A program made the position numbers and the translations under genes. Source: Geothrix sp. 21YS21S-4 (lineage in GTDB: Bacteria > Acidobacteriota > Holophagae > Holophagales > Holophagaceae). From it: 64,000 bases of DNA. Positions 42,432 through 50,356 of this stretch are shown here, piece by piece (within the stretch, counting starts at the first letter, position 1; every line of letters begins with the position of its first letter). The notes beneath the pieces are model-generated. The model did no database searches and was not told where the DNA came from. It saw only the letters and a program-made list of their open reading frames with translations. The stretch is taken from positions 1,984,001 to 2,048,000 of the forward strand of contig NZ_CP132719.1 of the NCBI RefSeq assembly GCF_030845995.1, written 5' to 3'.

Positions 42432-42514
42432 GATCTTTCACCACCAAGACACCACGGCACGAAGAAGGAAAGAAGTCCGCTTTTCTTGGTGTCTTGGCGT
42501 CTTGGTGGTGATCT
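42432..42514. repeat. Interspersed CTTGGTG repeat, inverted pair
   Basis: Left arm TTTCACCACCAAGACACCAC (from 42436) and right arm CTTGGTGTCTTGGCGTCTTG followed by GTGGTGATC (to 42514) are inverted copies with a short purine-rich centre. It lies between convergent genes, so it could act as a bidirectional terminator. It is related to 7461-7495 and 31191-31226. Confidence 0.65.
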
Positions 42515-42529
42515 TTTCTTCCTGGATCC

Positions 42530-43045
42530 TCAGCGCGGCCGGATCGCCCGGTCCGAAGGAATCGGCGCGACGGCGCCCCGCCCCTGCTTCTCCAGGACCT
42601 TGGCCTGGAGCGTGCGGGCGGCACGCCCGCGGAGTCGGATCACCCGGCCTCCCTCGCCCAGCCGGAACTCCGCCGCGCCCAGGAAGCTCCAGCGGGAGGC
42701 GTCGATCTCCTTCTCGATCCGGATCACGTTCCATGGAATCGACGCCGGCCCGCGCCACCAGGCGGGTTGGAAGGGAAAGGGCTGCCTGAGGTGGAGGCAG
42801 CGGCGGCCGGCCTTGTAGGACATCGGCGTGTGGCCCCGGAAGGTCCGGAAGTCCGTCTGCAGCCATCCCAGGTTGGCCTCGATGGGATCTGACCTATCCG
42901 CGGGAAAGGCCGCGTACAGCGCCGGAATCCCCAGCATCCGGTGGGTGAGCGCCGATCCCAGGAAGAAGAAGATCGGCGCGAAGAGGATCACCCACGGCGG
43001 CGGAGGCGGGCCGTTGCGGACGAGGAGAAGCGCGACGGGAATCAC
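42530..43045 (-). CDS. Hypothetical protein with N-terminal membrane segments
   Basis: A 171-residue protein. Hydrophobic stretches at ~1-10 and 18-36 (WVILFAPIFFFLGSA) anchor the N-terminus. The rest is soluble with Trp-rich segments (QPAWWRGPASIPWNVIRIEK, ASRWSFLGAAEFRLGEGGRV). No family is recognised. The ATG overlaps the mazG stop (ATGA), so it is translated with mazG. Confidence 0.6.
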   Translation of the reverse strand: MIPVALLLVRNGPPPPPWVILFAPIFFFLGSALTHRMLGIPALYAAFPADRSDPIEANLGWLQTDFRTFRGHTPMSYKAGRRCLHLRQPFPFQPAWWRGPASIPWNVIRIEKEIDASRWSFLGAAEFRLGEGGRVIRLRGRAARTLQAKVLEKQGRGAVAPIPSDRAIRPR

Positions 43046-43833
43046 GGCTTCGCGCGGCGCTTGGCCGCCTGCCAGGCCGCTTCCATCTCATCCAGGGTCC
43101 GGTGCTCCCAGCCGCCATGGGCGCGGGCATCATCCTCCACCGCGGCGAACCGGTCCCGGAAGCGGAGCATCTGGCGGCGCAGGGCGGCGTCGGGATCCAC
43201 GCCCTTCTTCCGCGCCCACTGCATGAGGCTGAACAGGACGTCGCCGAATTCCTCCTCCACCCGCTGGGGATCCGACTCCGCCTGCAGCTCGGCCACCTCT
43301 TCCTTCACCTTGTCGAGGACGCCCTCCAGATCGGGCCACTCGAAGCCCACCTTCGCGCAGCGGCGGCCGATCTCCAGGGCCTCCTCCAGCGGCGACAGCG
43401 CGGCGGGAATGCCTTCCAGTAGGCGCGGCTCCTGGTCCGGAGGCAGCCCCTTCTCCTCGCGCTTGATGGCGGCCCAGTTGGCCAGCACGTCCTCGCTGCC
43501 CGAAACCGCCACTTCGGCGAACACGTGGGGATGCCGGCGCACCAGCTTCTCCACCACGGTCCGCTCCACGTCGTGCAGGTCCCAGGCCCCCCGGTCCGCC
43601 GCCAATTGGGCATGGAAGGCGATCTGGAGCCACAGATCGCCCAGCTCCTCCCGGAGATGGGCCTCCGTGGCCGCGTCGCCGGGCCGGTGCGCCGCCAGCG
43701 CATCCAACACCTCCGCCGCCTCCTCGCGGAGGTAGCGGGCCAGGCTCTGATGATCCTGCTTCAAGTCCCAGGGGCAGCCCGTCTCCGGCTTCCGGAGCGC
43801 GGCCATCACGGCGCGGAGGGTGGTGGGTTCCAT
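43042..43833 (-). CDS. mazG: Nucleoside triphosphate pyrophosphohydrolase MazG
   Basis: A 263-residue protein with two MazG repeats. The first has GCPWDLKQDHQSLARYLREE and the EEXXE-type helix AHLREELGDLWLQIAFHAQL. The second has KVGFEWPDLEGVLDKVKEEV and VEEEFGDVLFSLMQWARKKG. The Glu/Asp metal ligands are present in both. MazG hydrolyses NTPs to NMP and pyrophosphate and is linked to house-cleaning and ppGpp control. It is the first gene of a two-gene transcript. Confidence 0.93.
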   Translation of the reverse strand: MEPTTLRAVMAALRKPETGCPWDLKQDHQSLARYLREEAAEVLDALAAHRPGDAATEAHLREELGDLWLQIAFHAQLAADRGAWDLHDVERTVVEKLVRRHPHVFAEVAVSGSEDVLANWAAIKREEKGLPPDQEPRLLEGIPAALSPLEEALEIGRRCAKVGFEWPDLEGVLDKVKEEVAELQAESDPQRVEEEFGDVLFSLMQWARKKGVDPDAALRRQMLRFRDRFAAVEDDARAHGGWEHRTLDEMEAAWQAAKRRAKP

Positions 43834-43864
43834 GCCCCAGGGTACCGCGGAGCGAAGGGTTTTG

Positions 43865-43949
43865 TTTTTAACCGCAGATGACGCCGATGGCGCAGATCAA
43901 GCCGCATCCGTTTTTCATCTGCGAAATCTGCGTCATCCGTGGTTAAAAA
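43865..43949. repeat. Interspersed palindromic AACCGCAGATGACGC repeat
   Basis: Left TTTTTAACCGCAGATGACGC (43865-43884) and right GCGTCATCCGTGGTTAAAAA (43930-43949) are near-perfect inverted arms, with further CATCTGCG/CGCAGATC symmetry inside. It lies just upstream of mazG and just downstream of the Mur-ligase fusion, both minus-strand genes. The A/T runs at both ends would suit a bidirectional terminator. Confidence 0.65.
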
Positions 43950-43961
43950 AGCAGCTTTCCC

Positions 43962-45902
43962 TCAAGCGCGCAGTCCCCCAAGAATCGCCCTGGCCAAGTC
44001 GGTGAGCGACGGATCCCGCGCCCCCATGACGAGGATCAGATCGCCGGGCCGCGCTTCGGCGGCGAGGCGCTCCGCCAGCCACGCGCGGGAAGGGGCGTGC
44101 TCTGCGGCTACGCCGCGGGCGGCGAGGTCGGCCACCACATCGGCGCTGCTGATGTCCTTGGCGGCGGTGCCGCCGGCGTAGTAGACGTCGAGGAGCCATA
44201 AACGGTCCTGGGGCGCCAGCTCGGCGACGAAGGCTTCGACGAAATCCTGCCGCAGGAACTTCAAAGGGCCGAACCCATGGGGCTGGAAAACGGCCAGGAC
44301 CCGTCCGCCGCTGATGGCGGTGCGGAGGTGCGCCGCGCGGAGCGAGGCTGCCACTTTGGCGGGATTGTGGCCGAAGTCGTCCACCACCGTGACGCCGCGC
44401 CGCTCGCCCAGCACCTGGAACCGCCGGCCCACGCCCTCAAACGCAGCCAGAGGGGCCGCCAGCTTTTCCAGGGGGACGCCCAGCACGCGGCCCGCCGCCA
44501 ACGCGGCCAGAGCGTTCTCCACGTTGTGGCGACCCGGAACGGGCAGGCGGAATGGAACGCCATCCACGGTGAAGGAGGAGCCCGCCGGTTCGAGCCGGAG
44601 GTCTTCTGCGCGAATCTCCGCGTCCGCACCGAAGCCGAACAGCGTGGCTCCCGGCGCGAATTCCCGCAGGTTCGCGGCCTCGCCCACCACCGCGGCCTCG
44701 CCGACCCGGCCCCGGAAGACGCGGAACATCTCGGCCACCGCCGCCATCTCCTTGTGGTCCTTCTGGAGGTTCAGAATCACGCCCACCGCTGGGCGGTAGC
44801 GCACCACCGACCCGTCGCTCTCGTCCGCCTCGATGACCAGCAGATCGGAGCCGCCCGCCCAGGCGTTGCCCCACAGGCCGCGCCGCTGCAGCGCCACCAG
44901 GTCGCCGCCGGTGATGACGGAGGGATCTAGGCCCGCGCCGCGCAGCAGCTCGAAGACCATGGCCGTGACCGTGGACTTCCCACTGGTGCCCGTCACCGCC
45001 ACGGTGCGGTGGCGCGCCACCAGGTGCGCCAGCAGCTCGGAACGGTGCAGGACCGGCACGCCGAGGCGCCGGGCGGCGGCCACGTCAGGCGTGTCGTCCT
45101 CCACCGCCGTGGACACCACCAATCCCGCGCAATCGCCCTCCAGCCCCGAGCCGTCCTGGGGAAAGATCGCCACGCCCAGGGCCTCCAGCTTCACCCGCGC
45201 ATCCGGACGCTGGCCGCGGTCGAAGCTGCGGTCGCTGCCGCTGGCCCGCCCGCCCTTCATCGCCGCAAACTGGGCGAGGGCACTCATCCCGCTTCCCGCC
45301 ACGCCCGCGAAGTGGAGGCGCCCCAGCCCCAGACCGTCGCCGGGGAGCCCCTCCGCGATCAGCACGGGATCTCCCTCCGCCATGTGATCGAACAACTCCG
45401 CCACCGCGGCATTCGACAATCGCACGCAACCGTGGGACACCGGATGGCCCAGTTGGGATTCCTGATTCGTGCCGTGCAGGTAGATGAACCGCTCCAGGGA
45501 ATCCCGTCCCGGCCCGCGGTTCCAACCCTCCTCCAGCCCGTCCAAAGTGAGGACGCGGGTGAGGATCAGATCCTCGTCCCGGGGCTCGCCGCGCCAGACT
45601 TCGCCCGTGGCGACCCGCGCGCGGAACACGGTCCCAGCCACCGCTCCCGCGCCGATGCGGGCGTGGATGCGGTGCCAGCCCGTGGGAGTGCGGTACGAGC
45701 CCTCCTCGCAACCCAGACCGTTCAAAGCCGTGGAGACCGGAGCCTCGAACACCAAGGCTTCGCCCTCCAGAAGGCCCGCGCGCTGGCGGCCGGCGTCCAC
45801 CACGAGCACTCGCGCGCCGGCCGCCAGGATCGGCGCTCCCGGCCGATCTTGGCGGCCCAGAATGAGCGTGCGGTAGCGGGCGGCGAGGACGGGATCGATC
45901 AT
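43962..45902 (-). CDS. Fused L,D-transpeptidase (YkuD) - MurC/Mpl-type Mur ligase
   Basis: A 646-residue protein with two cell-wall domains. Residues ~25-180 form a YkuD domain with FIYLHGTNQESQLGHPVSHG then CVRLSNAAVAELFDH; the His and the SHGCVRL catalytic Cys motif are intact. From ~190 a Mur ligase follows: LHFAGVAGSGMSALAQFAAM, P-loop AVTGTSGKSTVTAMVFELLR (~300), IEADESDGSVVRY, DHKEM, the RHNVENALAALAA motif and VVDDFGHNPAKVAASLRAAH. It resembles MurC or Mpl, with TSGKS in place of the usual THGKT. There is no signal peptide, so the transpeptidase part would be cytoplasmic. The ATG overlaps the aconitase-family stop. The function of the fusion is not established. Confidence 0.85.
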   Translation of the reverse strand: MIDPVLAARYRTLILGRQDRPGAPILAAGARVLVVDAGRQRAGLLEGEALVFEAPVSTALNGLGCEEGSYRTPTGWHRIHARIGAGAVAGTVFRARVATGEVWRGEPRDEDLILTRVLTLDGLEEGWNRGPGRDSLERFIYLHGTNQESQLGHPVSHGCVRLSNAAVAELFDHMAEGDPVLIAEGLPGDGLGLGRLHFAGVAGSGMSALAQFAAMKGGRASGSDRSFDRGQRPDARVKLEALGVAIFPQDGSGLEGDCAGLVVSTAVEDDTPDVAAARRLGVPVLHRSELLAHLVARHRTVAVTGTSGKSTVTAMVFELLRGAGLDPSVITGGDLVALQRRGLWGNAWAGGSDLLVIEADESDGSVVRYRPAVGVILNLQKDHKEMAAVAEMFRVFRGRVGEAAVVGEAANLREFAPGATLFGFGADAEIRAEDLRLEPAGSSFTVDGVPFRLPVPGRHNVENALAALAAGRVLGVPLEKLAAPLAAFEGVGRRFQVLGERRGVTVVDDFGHNPAKVAASLRAAHLRTAISGGRVLAVFQPHGFGPLKFLRQDFVEAFVAELAPQDRLWLLDVYYAGGTAAKDISSADVVADLAARGVAAEHAPSRAWLAERLAAEARPGDLILVMGARDPSLTDLARAILGGLRA

Positions 45903-47851
45903 TCCCCCGCTCCCACAATGCGGCCGGCCAGCGCGCTGGCGGCGACGGTGGCGGGGCTGGCGAGCCACATCCGGCCGGGGCCGCTGCGGCCGGGGAAGTT
46001 GCGGTTGATGGCGCTGATGGTGACCTGGTCGGGATCCGTGGACACCCCGGGCCCGGCGTTGATGCAGGCGCCGCAGGCGCTGCCCAGGACCGTGGCGCCC
46101 ACGGCCTCGAAGGCCGCGATCCAACCTTCCGCCTCGGCGTGGCGGCGGACGGCTTCGCTCCCGCACTGCACGTAGAACTTCACGCCATCGGGCACCCGCC
46201 GCCCTTCGGCCGCGGCGCCCTTCACTGCCTCGAAGGCCCGGCGGAGGTCCTCCCGCTTCCCGCCCGTGCAGCTGCCGAGGTACGCGATGTGGATGGGCAC
46301 GGCCTCGTCCAAGTCCGCCAGGGCCACGCCATTCCCGGGATCGCCGGGGCGCGCCAGCATCGGCCCCAGCGCCGCGCAGTCCACGGTCAGCGTGTGGGCA
46401 TACTGCGCGTCCTCGTCGCCCGCCATCCAGGGTTCCAGCACCACGTCCACGCCCCGCCGCTCCTTGATGAAACGCACGGTTTCGGCGTCCGGCGCCACCA
46501 GGCCGGTGAAGCCGCCGATCTCCGCGGCCATGTTGGTGAGGGTGGCCCGCTCGTCGGTGTCGAGATCGCGTAGGCCCTCGCCGACGTACTCCACCACATG
46601 GCCCAGCGCCCCACCCTCGCGGATGAACGGCTGGGCCAGGAGATGCAGGGCCACGTCCTTGGCGGAGACTCCCGGGCGGAGGCGGCCCTCCAGGCGCACG
46701 CGGAGGGTGGGCGGGACTGTGACGCGCACGTCGCCCGTCACCCACGCGTTGGCGATGTCGGTGGTGCCGATCCCGAAGGCAAGACACCCCAGGGCGCCGG
46801 CGTGGGGCGTGTGGGAATCGGTGCCCACCACCACTTGGCCCGGGAGGGCGTACCGCTCCGTCATGATCGCGTGGCAGATGCCTTCGCTTCCGGAGCCATC
46901 CGCCAGTTCGCCGTGGAGGCGGATCCCGTGCTTCGCACAGAAGGCCTCCTGGGCGGGCTTCAGGCGGTCCGCCACGGCCAGGAGGCCGTGGGCGCGGTGC
47001 TCGGGCTTCATGCTGGTGGACAGGAACGTGAGGTGGTCGCGGAAGGCCAGGATGCTGTCAGGGTCGCGGAGCATCGCGCCGGGTCCCAGCGCCTTCTCCA
47101 GGAAGCTCGCTGCCATCGGGGTCACGTAGTCGTGGCTGAAGCGCCAGTCGGCTCGGACGAACAGCCCGTCGCCGGACGCCACCGCCGGAAGGCCCACGGC
47201 GCCCGCGACGGCATCCACCACCGCGCGACGGGCCAGCAGCTTCTCGGCGTAGGTCATGGGCCGACCCTCGCGCGGGGGGAGCGGGGGCGCCACTTCACCT
47301 TTCATCCGCGCGGCGTTGTAGGCGAACAGCCCGCCGCGGCGGACGATCTCGGCGGTGACGGGATCGAGGCCCTCGGTGAACTCCGATAGGGGAATGGCCT
47401 CGCCGCGGCGGATGCGCGGGACCAGGCCGAAATCCGTGCTGGTGAGGAGGCCCAGGTTCTGGCAGTTCTGGCGGTAGATGCGCTCGAAGCTCTCCGCAAT
47501 CACCAAGCGGATTCCCGCGCACCACTCCGCGTAGGGACTGGCCTCGCGGCTGCTTCCCTTTCCGCGGCGCCTGCCCGCCGCGCTGACGGCGAACCCGCCG
47601 GCACGCACCGCGCCCTCCTTCACGGGGAACCTGTCGCCGCACTTCAGGCCGAGGTACGGGAAATCGCCCAGCTTCTCGTCGAAGTGGTAGCAGATGAAAG
47701 CGGGCGTGATCTCGTCGGTGCTGATCTGGTCCCGCAACGGCGCGGCCTCAGCCAAATCCAAGTCTTCGCCCGCCAGTTGGCGGGTTACTTTCTCCGGATC
47801 CTCGGACAGGAACAGGACGCGGCCATCGAAGCGGAAGGGATCGGACAGCAT
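45899..47851 (-). CDS. Aconitase-family hydro-lyase with N-terminal swivel domain
   Basis: A 650-residue protein. Residues ~1-170 form the swivel (LeuD-like) domain (VLFLSEDPEKVTRQLAGEDL, STDEITPAFICYHFD, SREASPYAEWCAG in the place of the GSSRE/GSR-type loop, ESFERIYRQNCQNLGLL). Residues ~195-640 form the [4Fe-4S] domain with VVVGTDSHTPHAGALGCLAF, IAYLGSCTGGKREDLRRAFE and GSACGACINAGPGV, giving three cluster cysteines. The swivel-first order resembles AcnB but is shorter. The substrate could be isopropylmalate, homoaconitate, aconitate or methylcitrate-type acids. It is upstream of, and coupled to, the transpeptidase-Mur ligase fusion. Confidence 0.82.
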   Translation of the reverse strand: MLSDPFRFDGRVLFLSEDPEKVTRQLAGEDLDLAEAAPLRDQISTDEITPAFICYHFDEKLGDFPYLGLKCGDRFPVKEGAVRAGGFAVSAAGRRRGKGSSREASPYAEWCAGIRLVIAESFERIYRQNCQNLGLLTSTDFGLVPRIRRGEAIPLSEFTEGLDPVTAEIVRRGGLFAYNAARMKGEVAPPLPPREGRPMTYAEKLLARRAVVDAVAGAVGLPAVASGDGLFVRADWRFSHDYVTPMAASFLEKALGPGAMLRDPDSILAFRDHLTFLSTSMKPEHRAHGLLAVADRLKPAQEAFCAKHGIRLHGELADGSGSEGICHAIMTERYALPGQVVVGTDSHTPHAGALGCLAFGIGTTDIANAWVTGDVRVTVPPTLRVRLEGRLRPGVSAKDVALHLLAQPFIREGGALGHVVEYVGEGLRDLDTDERATLTNMAAEIGGFTGLVAPDAETVRFIKERRGVDVVLEPWMAGDEDAQYAHTLTVDCAALGPMLARPGDPGNGVALADLDEAVPIHIAYLGSCTGGKREDLRRAFEAVKGAAAEGRRVPDGVKFYVQCGSEAVRRHAEAEGWIAAFEAVGATVLGSACGACINAGPGVSTDPDQVTISAINRNFPGRSGPGRMWLASPATVAASALAGRIVGAGE

Positions 47852-47988
47852 CTCTCCAGATTACGACAGGGCTACCCCTTCTCTGGGGTTGAGCGGAGCG
47901 ACGCGCCACCAGAGCAAGGCCCAGAGCCACCTCCACTCACAATGGACCTCCATCCACCACGTGCCGCTGAACCCGTTTGCCCTTGGCA

Positions 47989-48837
47989 TCAATAGTATTT
48001 CAGCGTGAACCGGACGCGCACCTCGAAGGAGGCGCCCACCTTTTCTCCGTTGTGGACGACGGGGATAAAGTGCCAACGAGGAAAAACCGCCAAGGTGGCC
48101 TCGGCCAGCAAGGGATGCCCCTCCACCACGTGCCATCTGATCGGGTTGCCATCGGGGTCGATGGTGACAGCGATCGCCACGATGCCCTCGATGTGCTGCG
48201 CCTGTGCCTTGGCCGGATAGGCCGGCGCGACGTAATGTCGCATGTCCAGGAAATCGACATGAACTTTGAGTTCTTCCTCGCCGCGCGCGGAGTAAATCCG
48301 GGTGCTTCCGCGCCCGCGTCCACGGCCAGATCCGAGGCCGTTTCCGATCTCGTGGCCCCATCCACCCCCAATGCCGCCGCCATCGCCGAAAGAGGACACC
48401 AAGTGGGGTGTGAAACTCAATGGTTCCCTGTGCCTGGTGAGCTCATCGTCTCGCGGCGGCAATTCCTCGGAGACATCCTCCGCAACATCAAGGTGCGTAG
48501 CAATGGCATTCACCCTCGGCAGCATGGGTTTGCCGTCGGACTCGGTAGGTTGCGCTGCCCTCCCACCCCCCGAAGTTCCCCCTCCGGGCTCGCCATCTCC
48601 CCCTTCGTACAGCATCAGAGCAACCATTTTCGGGAGAGCCGACGGTGTCGGGACCCGATTCCCCCGGCCAGCGACCAACCAAAGCGCCATGCCCAAAAGG
48701 AGGGACCAAGTCGCGGTGGTCAGAGCCAACGTCAACCTCCGGTTTGGAGGCGCGCTCGAGTGCTGGATCGGGCGGATCCTCAGCCCCGGCGGCAGGGCCG
48801 TGTCACTTGGTAGTTCAGCGGAAACTCGGCGCAGCAT
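47989..48837 (-). CDS. TonB-like energy transducer / TonB C-terminal domain protein
   Basis: A 282-residue protein. One membrane segment lies at ~35-55 (TLALTTATWSLLLGMALWLV). A Gly/Pro-rich spacer with GGGIGGGWGHEIGNGLGSGR follows. The TonB C-terminal domain is at ~190-282 (YPAKAQAQHIEGIVAIAVTI, DPDGNPIRWHVVEGHPLLAE, ATLAVFPRWHFIPV). The spacer is rich in Gly in place of the usual Pro-Lys repeats. ATG 48837 is preferred; a TTG five codons upstream is possible. No ExbB/ExbD is adjacent, though a TolQ/ExbB homologue lies at 13.6-14.3 kb. Confidence 0.78.
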   Translation of the reverse strand: MLRRVSAELPSDTALPPGLRIRPIQHSSAPPNRRLTLALTTATWSLLLGMALWLVAGRGNRVPTPSALPKMVALMLYEGGDGEPGGGTSGGGRAAQPTESDGKPMLPRVNAIATHLDVAEDVSEELPPRDDELTRHREPLSFTPHLVSSFGDGGGIGGGWGHEIGNGLGSGRGRGRGSTRIYSARGEEELKVHVDFLDMRHYVAPAYPAKAQAQHIEGIVAIAVTIDPDGNPIRWHVVEGHPLLAEATLAVFPRWHFIPVVHNGEKVGASFEVRVRFTLKYY

Positions 48838-48923
48838 ATTGTCACCGGCCAAAGATAAAGATGGTGATGAATGGATCGGCTCCTAAGTATGAATTCCTTT
48901 AGCCTGCCCCTCAATTCAATTGC

Positions 48924-50066
48924 TTACCTACGAATGAGAATTAGCTTGGTAGGGGCCTTTTCATCAATGGTGTAAACAAATGCTTTAAGAAAACTTTGGC
49001 CCAATAACCCGTCGACGCCGACTTCTGCAGGGGGCACCACAGAGGCTGCCACCTCCGTCAGGGTTTGGCCGGCAACGGTGAGCTGCGGAATTCTGCAGCT
49101 CAGACCTTTGACACGCAGACCACCTATTACGGAAAGGGAGGTCTCCCTTCCGAGGCTTCTCCCCAGATCGAGGGCATCCAACATTTCCTCGTTCACGATG
49201 GTATCCATGGCGCCCGTATCCACGATGAACCACCCGGGCTCATCCCCCACCAGGGCTTCCACAATCACCAACCCGTTGGTTTTCAGTGCCTGCCCCACGA
49301 TGGCCCACGCCGCCAATTCGCGCCGGAACCCCCGGATCCGGTTCAATCGCTCCTGGAGCGCGGGATCCCCGGGCTTATCCCGCAGCCCCTGGCGAATGTC
49401 CGCCAGCAGCCGGTTGAGGTCGAGGAAGAAGGCCACGTCCTGCCCTGATTCCGTAAATGCCTTGAACGCCGCGAGGCGCCCGTTCACGGCAGCCTGGACG
49501 GCCATCACCCGCTTCCGGTGCTCTTCCAGTTCCTGTTGAGTGCGGGTCACCATGGCGTTGTGGGCGTCTAGGGCGGACCGGGCCTTGGCGCTTTGCTCTG
49601 CGAGCTTTGAGGCGAGGGCATTTCTCGCATCCACCTTGCGTTTCAAAGCCTCCCGGCTGCTCCGATCTCCAGGGTCGCGAAGCTCGAGGTCAGCTGCTTT
49701 CAGCTGGGCCTGGATCGCTTCGACGGAAGCCAGCATGCGATCCAGGTTGGAGCGCTCCGCGAGGAGCGTTTTCTGAAGTTCCTGTGCATGGGCATTGTAT
49801 TTCTGTATCCCTGCATCTGAACGGTCGATGGCGGTTTCCAGCCGTTCGCCCCGGTAGAACCGATCCAAGATCCGCTCGAGGACTGCGGCGCGGGAATCAA
49901 GGCTTTCCTGCCCATGCGCGATGAGGCACAGGCATCCGAAAAGGAGGAGGCTTGCGATCCTCTTCAGGACCCAGAGCCACGCATTACAAGAACCGGTTCC
50001 GGAATCATCCAGTGTCCCAGCCGCTCCAGGGGAGGCTGCCGCGCCCGCCTGGCATCCGGAACTCAT
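48924..50066 (-). CDS. Retropepsin-like aspartic protease with coiled-coil N-terminal half
   Basis: A 380-residue protein. A hydrophobic segment at ~33-50 (VLKRIASLLLFGCLCLIAHG) looks like a signal or membrane anchor after an unusual 30-residue leader. A long coiled coil (~55-200, AQELQKTLLAERSNLDRMLA and similar) follows. The C-terminal ~120 residues carry the aspartic-protease motif WFIVDTGAMDTIVNEEML (~279), then LSVIGGLRVKGLSCRIPQLT and VGVDGLLGQSFLKAFVYTID, as in single-domain retropepsin-like proteins that dimerise. The ATG overlaps the stop of the small upstream gene (ATGA), which supports this start. Confidence 0.78.
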   Translation of the reverse strand: MSSGCQAGAAASPGAAGTLDDSGTGSCNAWLWVLKRIASLLLFGCLCLIAHGQESLDSRAAVLERILDRFYRGERLETAIDRSDAGIQKYNAHAQELQKTLLAERSNLDRMLASVEAIQAQLKAADLELRDPGDRSSREALKRKVDARNALASKLAEQSAKARSALDAHNAMVTRTQQELEEHRKRVMAVQAAVNGRLAAFKAFTESGQDVAFFLDLNRLLADIRQGLRDKPGDPALQERLNRIRGFRRELAAWAIVGQALKTNGLVIVEALVGDEPGWFIVDTGAMDTIVNEEMLDALDLGRSLGRETSLSVIGGLRVKGLSCRIPQLTVAGQTLTEVAASVVPPAEVGVDGLLGQSFLKAFVYTIDEKAPTKLILIRR

Positions 50067-50257
50067 TCCAGCGCCAGGAGCGCGAGGCTTGCGGACGCCA
50101 AGGGCGTCGGCAGGCTCCCGGCTTCGATGGGGAAGGCCGCGACGCTGTCATGACCGCAGTTGGAGCCCGACGCCTGGGCTTGGGGCTCAGAACCCGCGTA
50201 CACGCTGGATGAAGCCGCACAGGCAAGAACCAGGAGGCGCTTGAGGGGGGTGGGCAT
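50063..50257 (-). CDS. Small secreted peptide gene coupled to the protease gene
   Basis: A 64-residue protein whose first ~21 residues (MPTPLKRLLVLACAASSSVY) look like a signal peptide with a cleavage near AYAG-type VYAG. The mature part is ~43 residues, with one Cys (SNCGHDSV). The stop overlaps the ATG of the retropepsin-like gene (ATGA). No family is recognised. Coding status rests on the signal peptide and the overlap, so it could still be a leader ORF. Confidence 0.45.
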   Translation of the reverse strand: MPTPLKRLLVLACAASSSVYAGSEPQAQASGSNCGHDSVAAFPIEAGSLPTPLASASLALLALE

Positions 50258-50356
50258 GGCTCCATCAAAGCAGAAAAGCCACGGCCTGCGGCAGGTGGAG
50301 CGTAGGGATCGTGCCCCGGGTGGTGGACGCCAGATGCGAGGGAGGGAATCCTCCGC

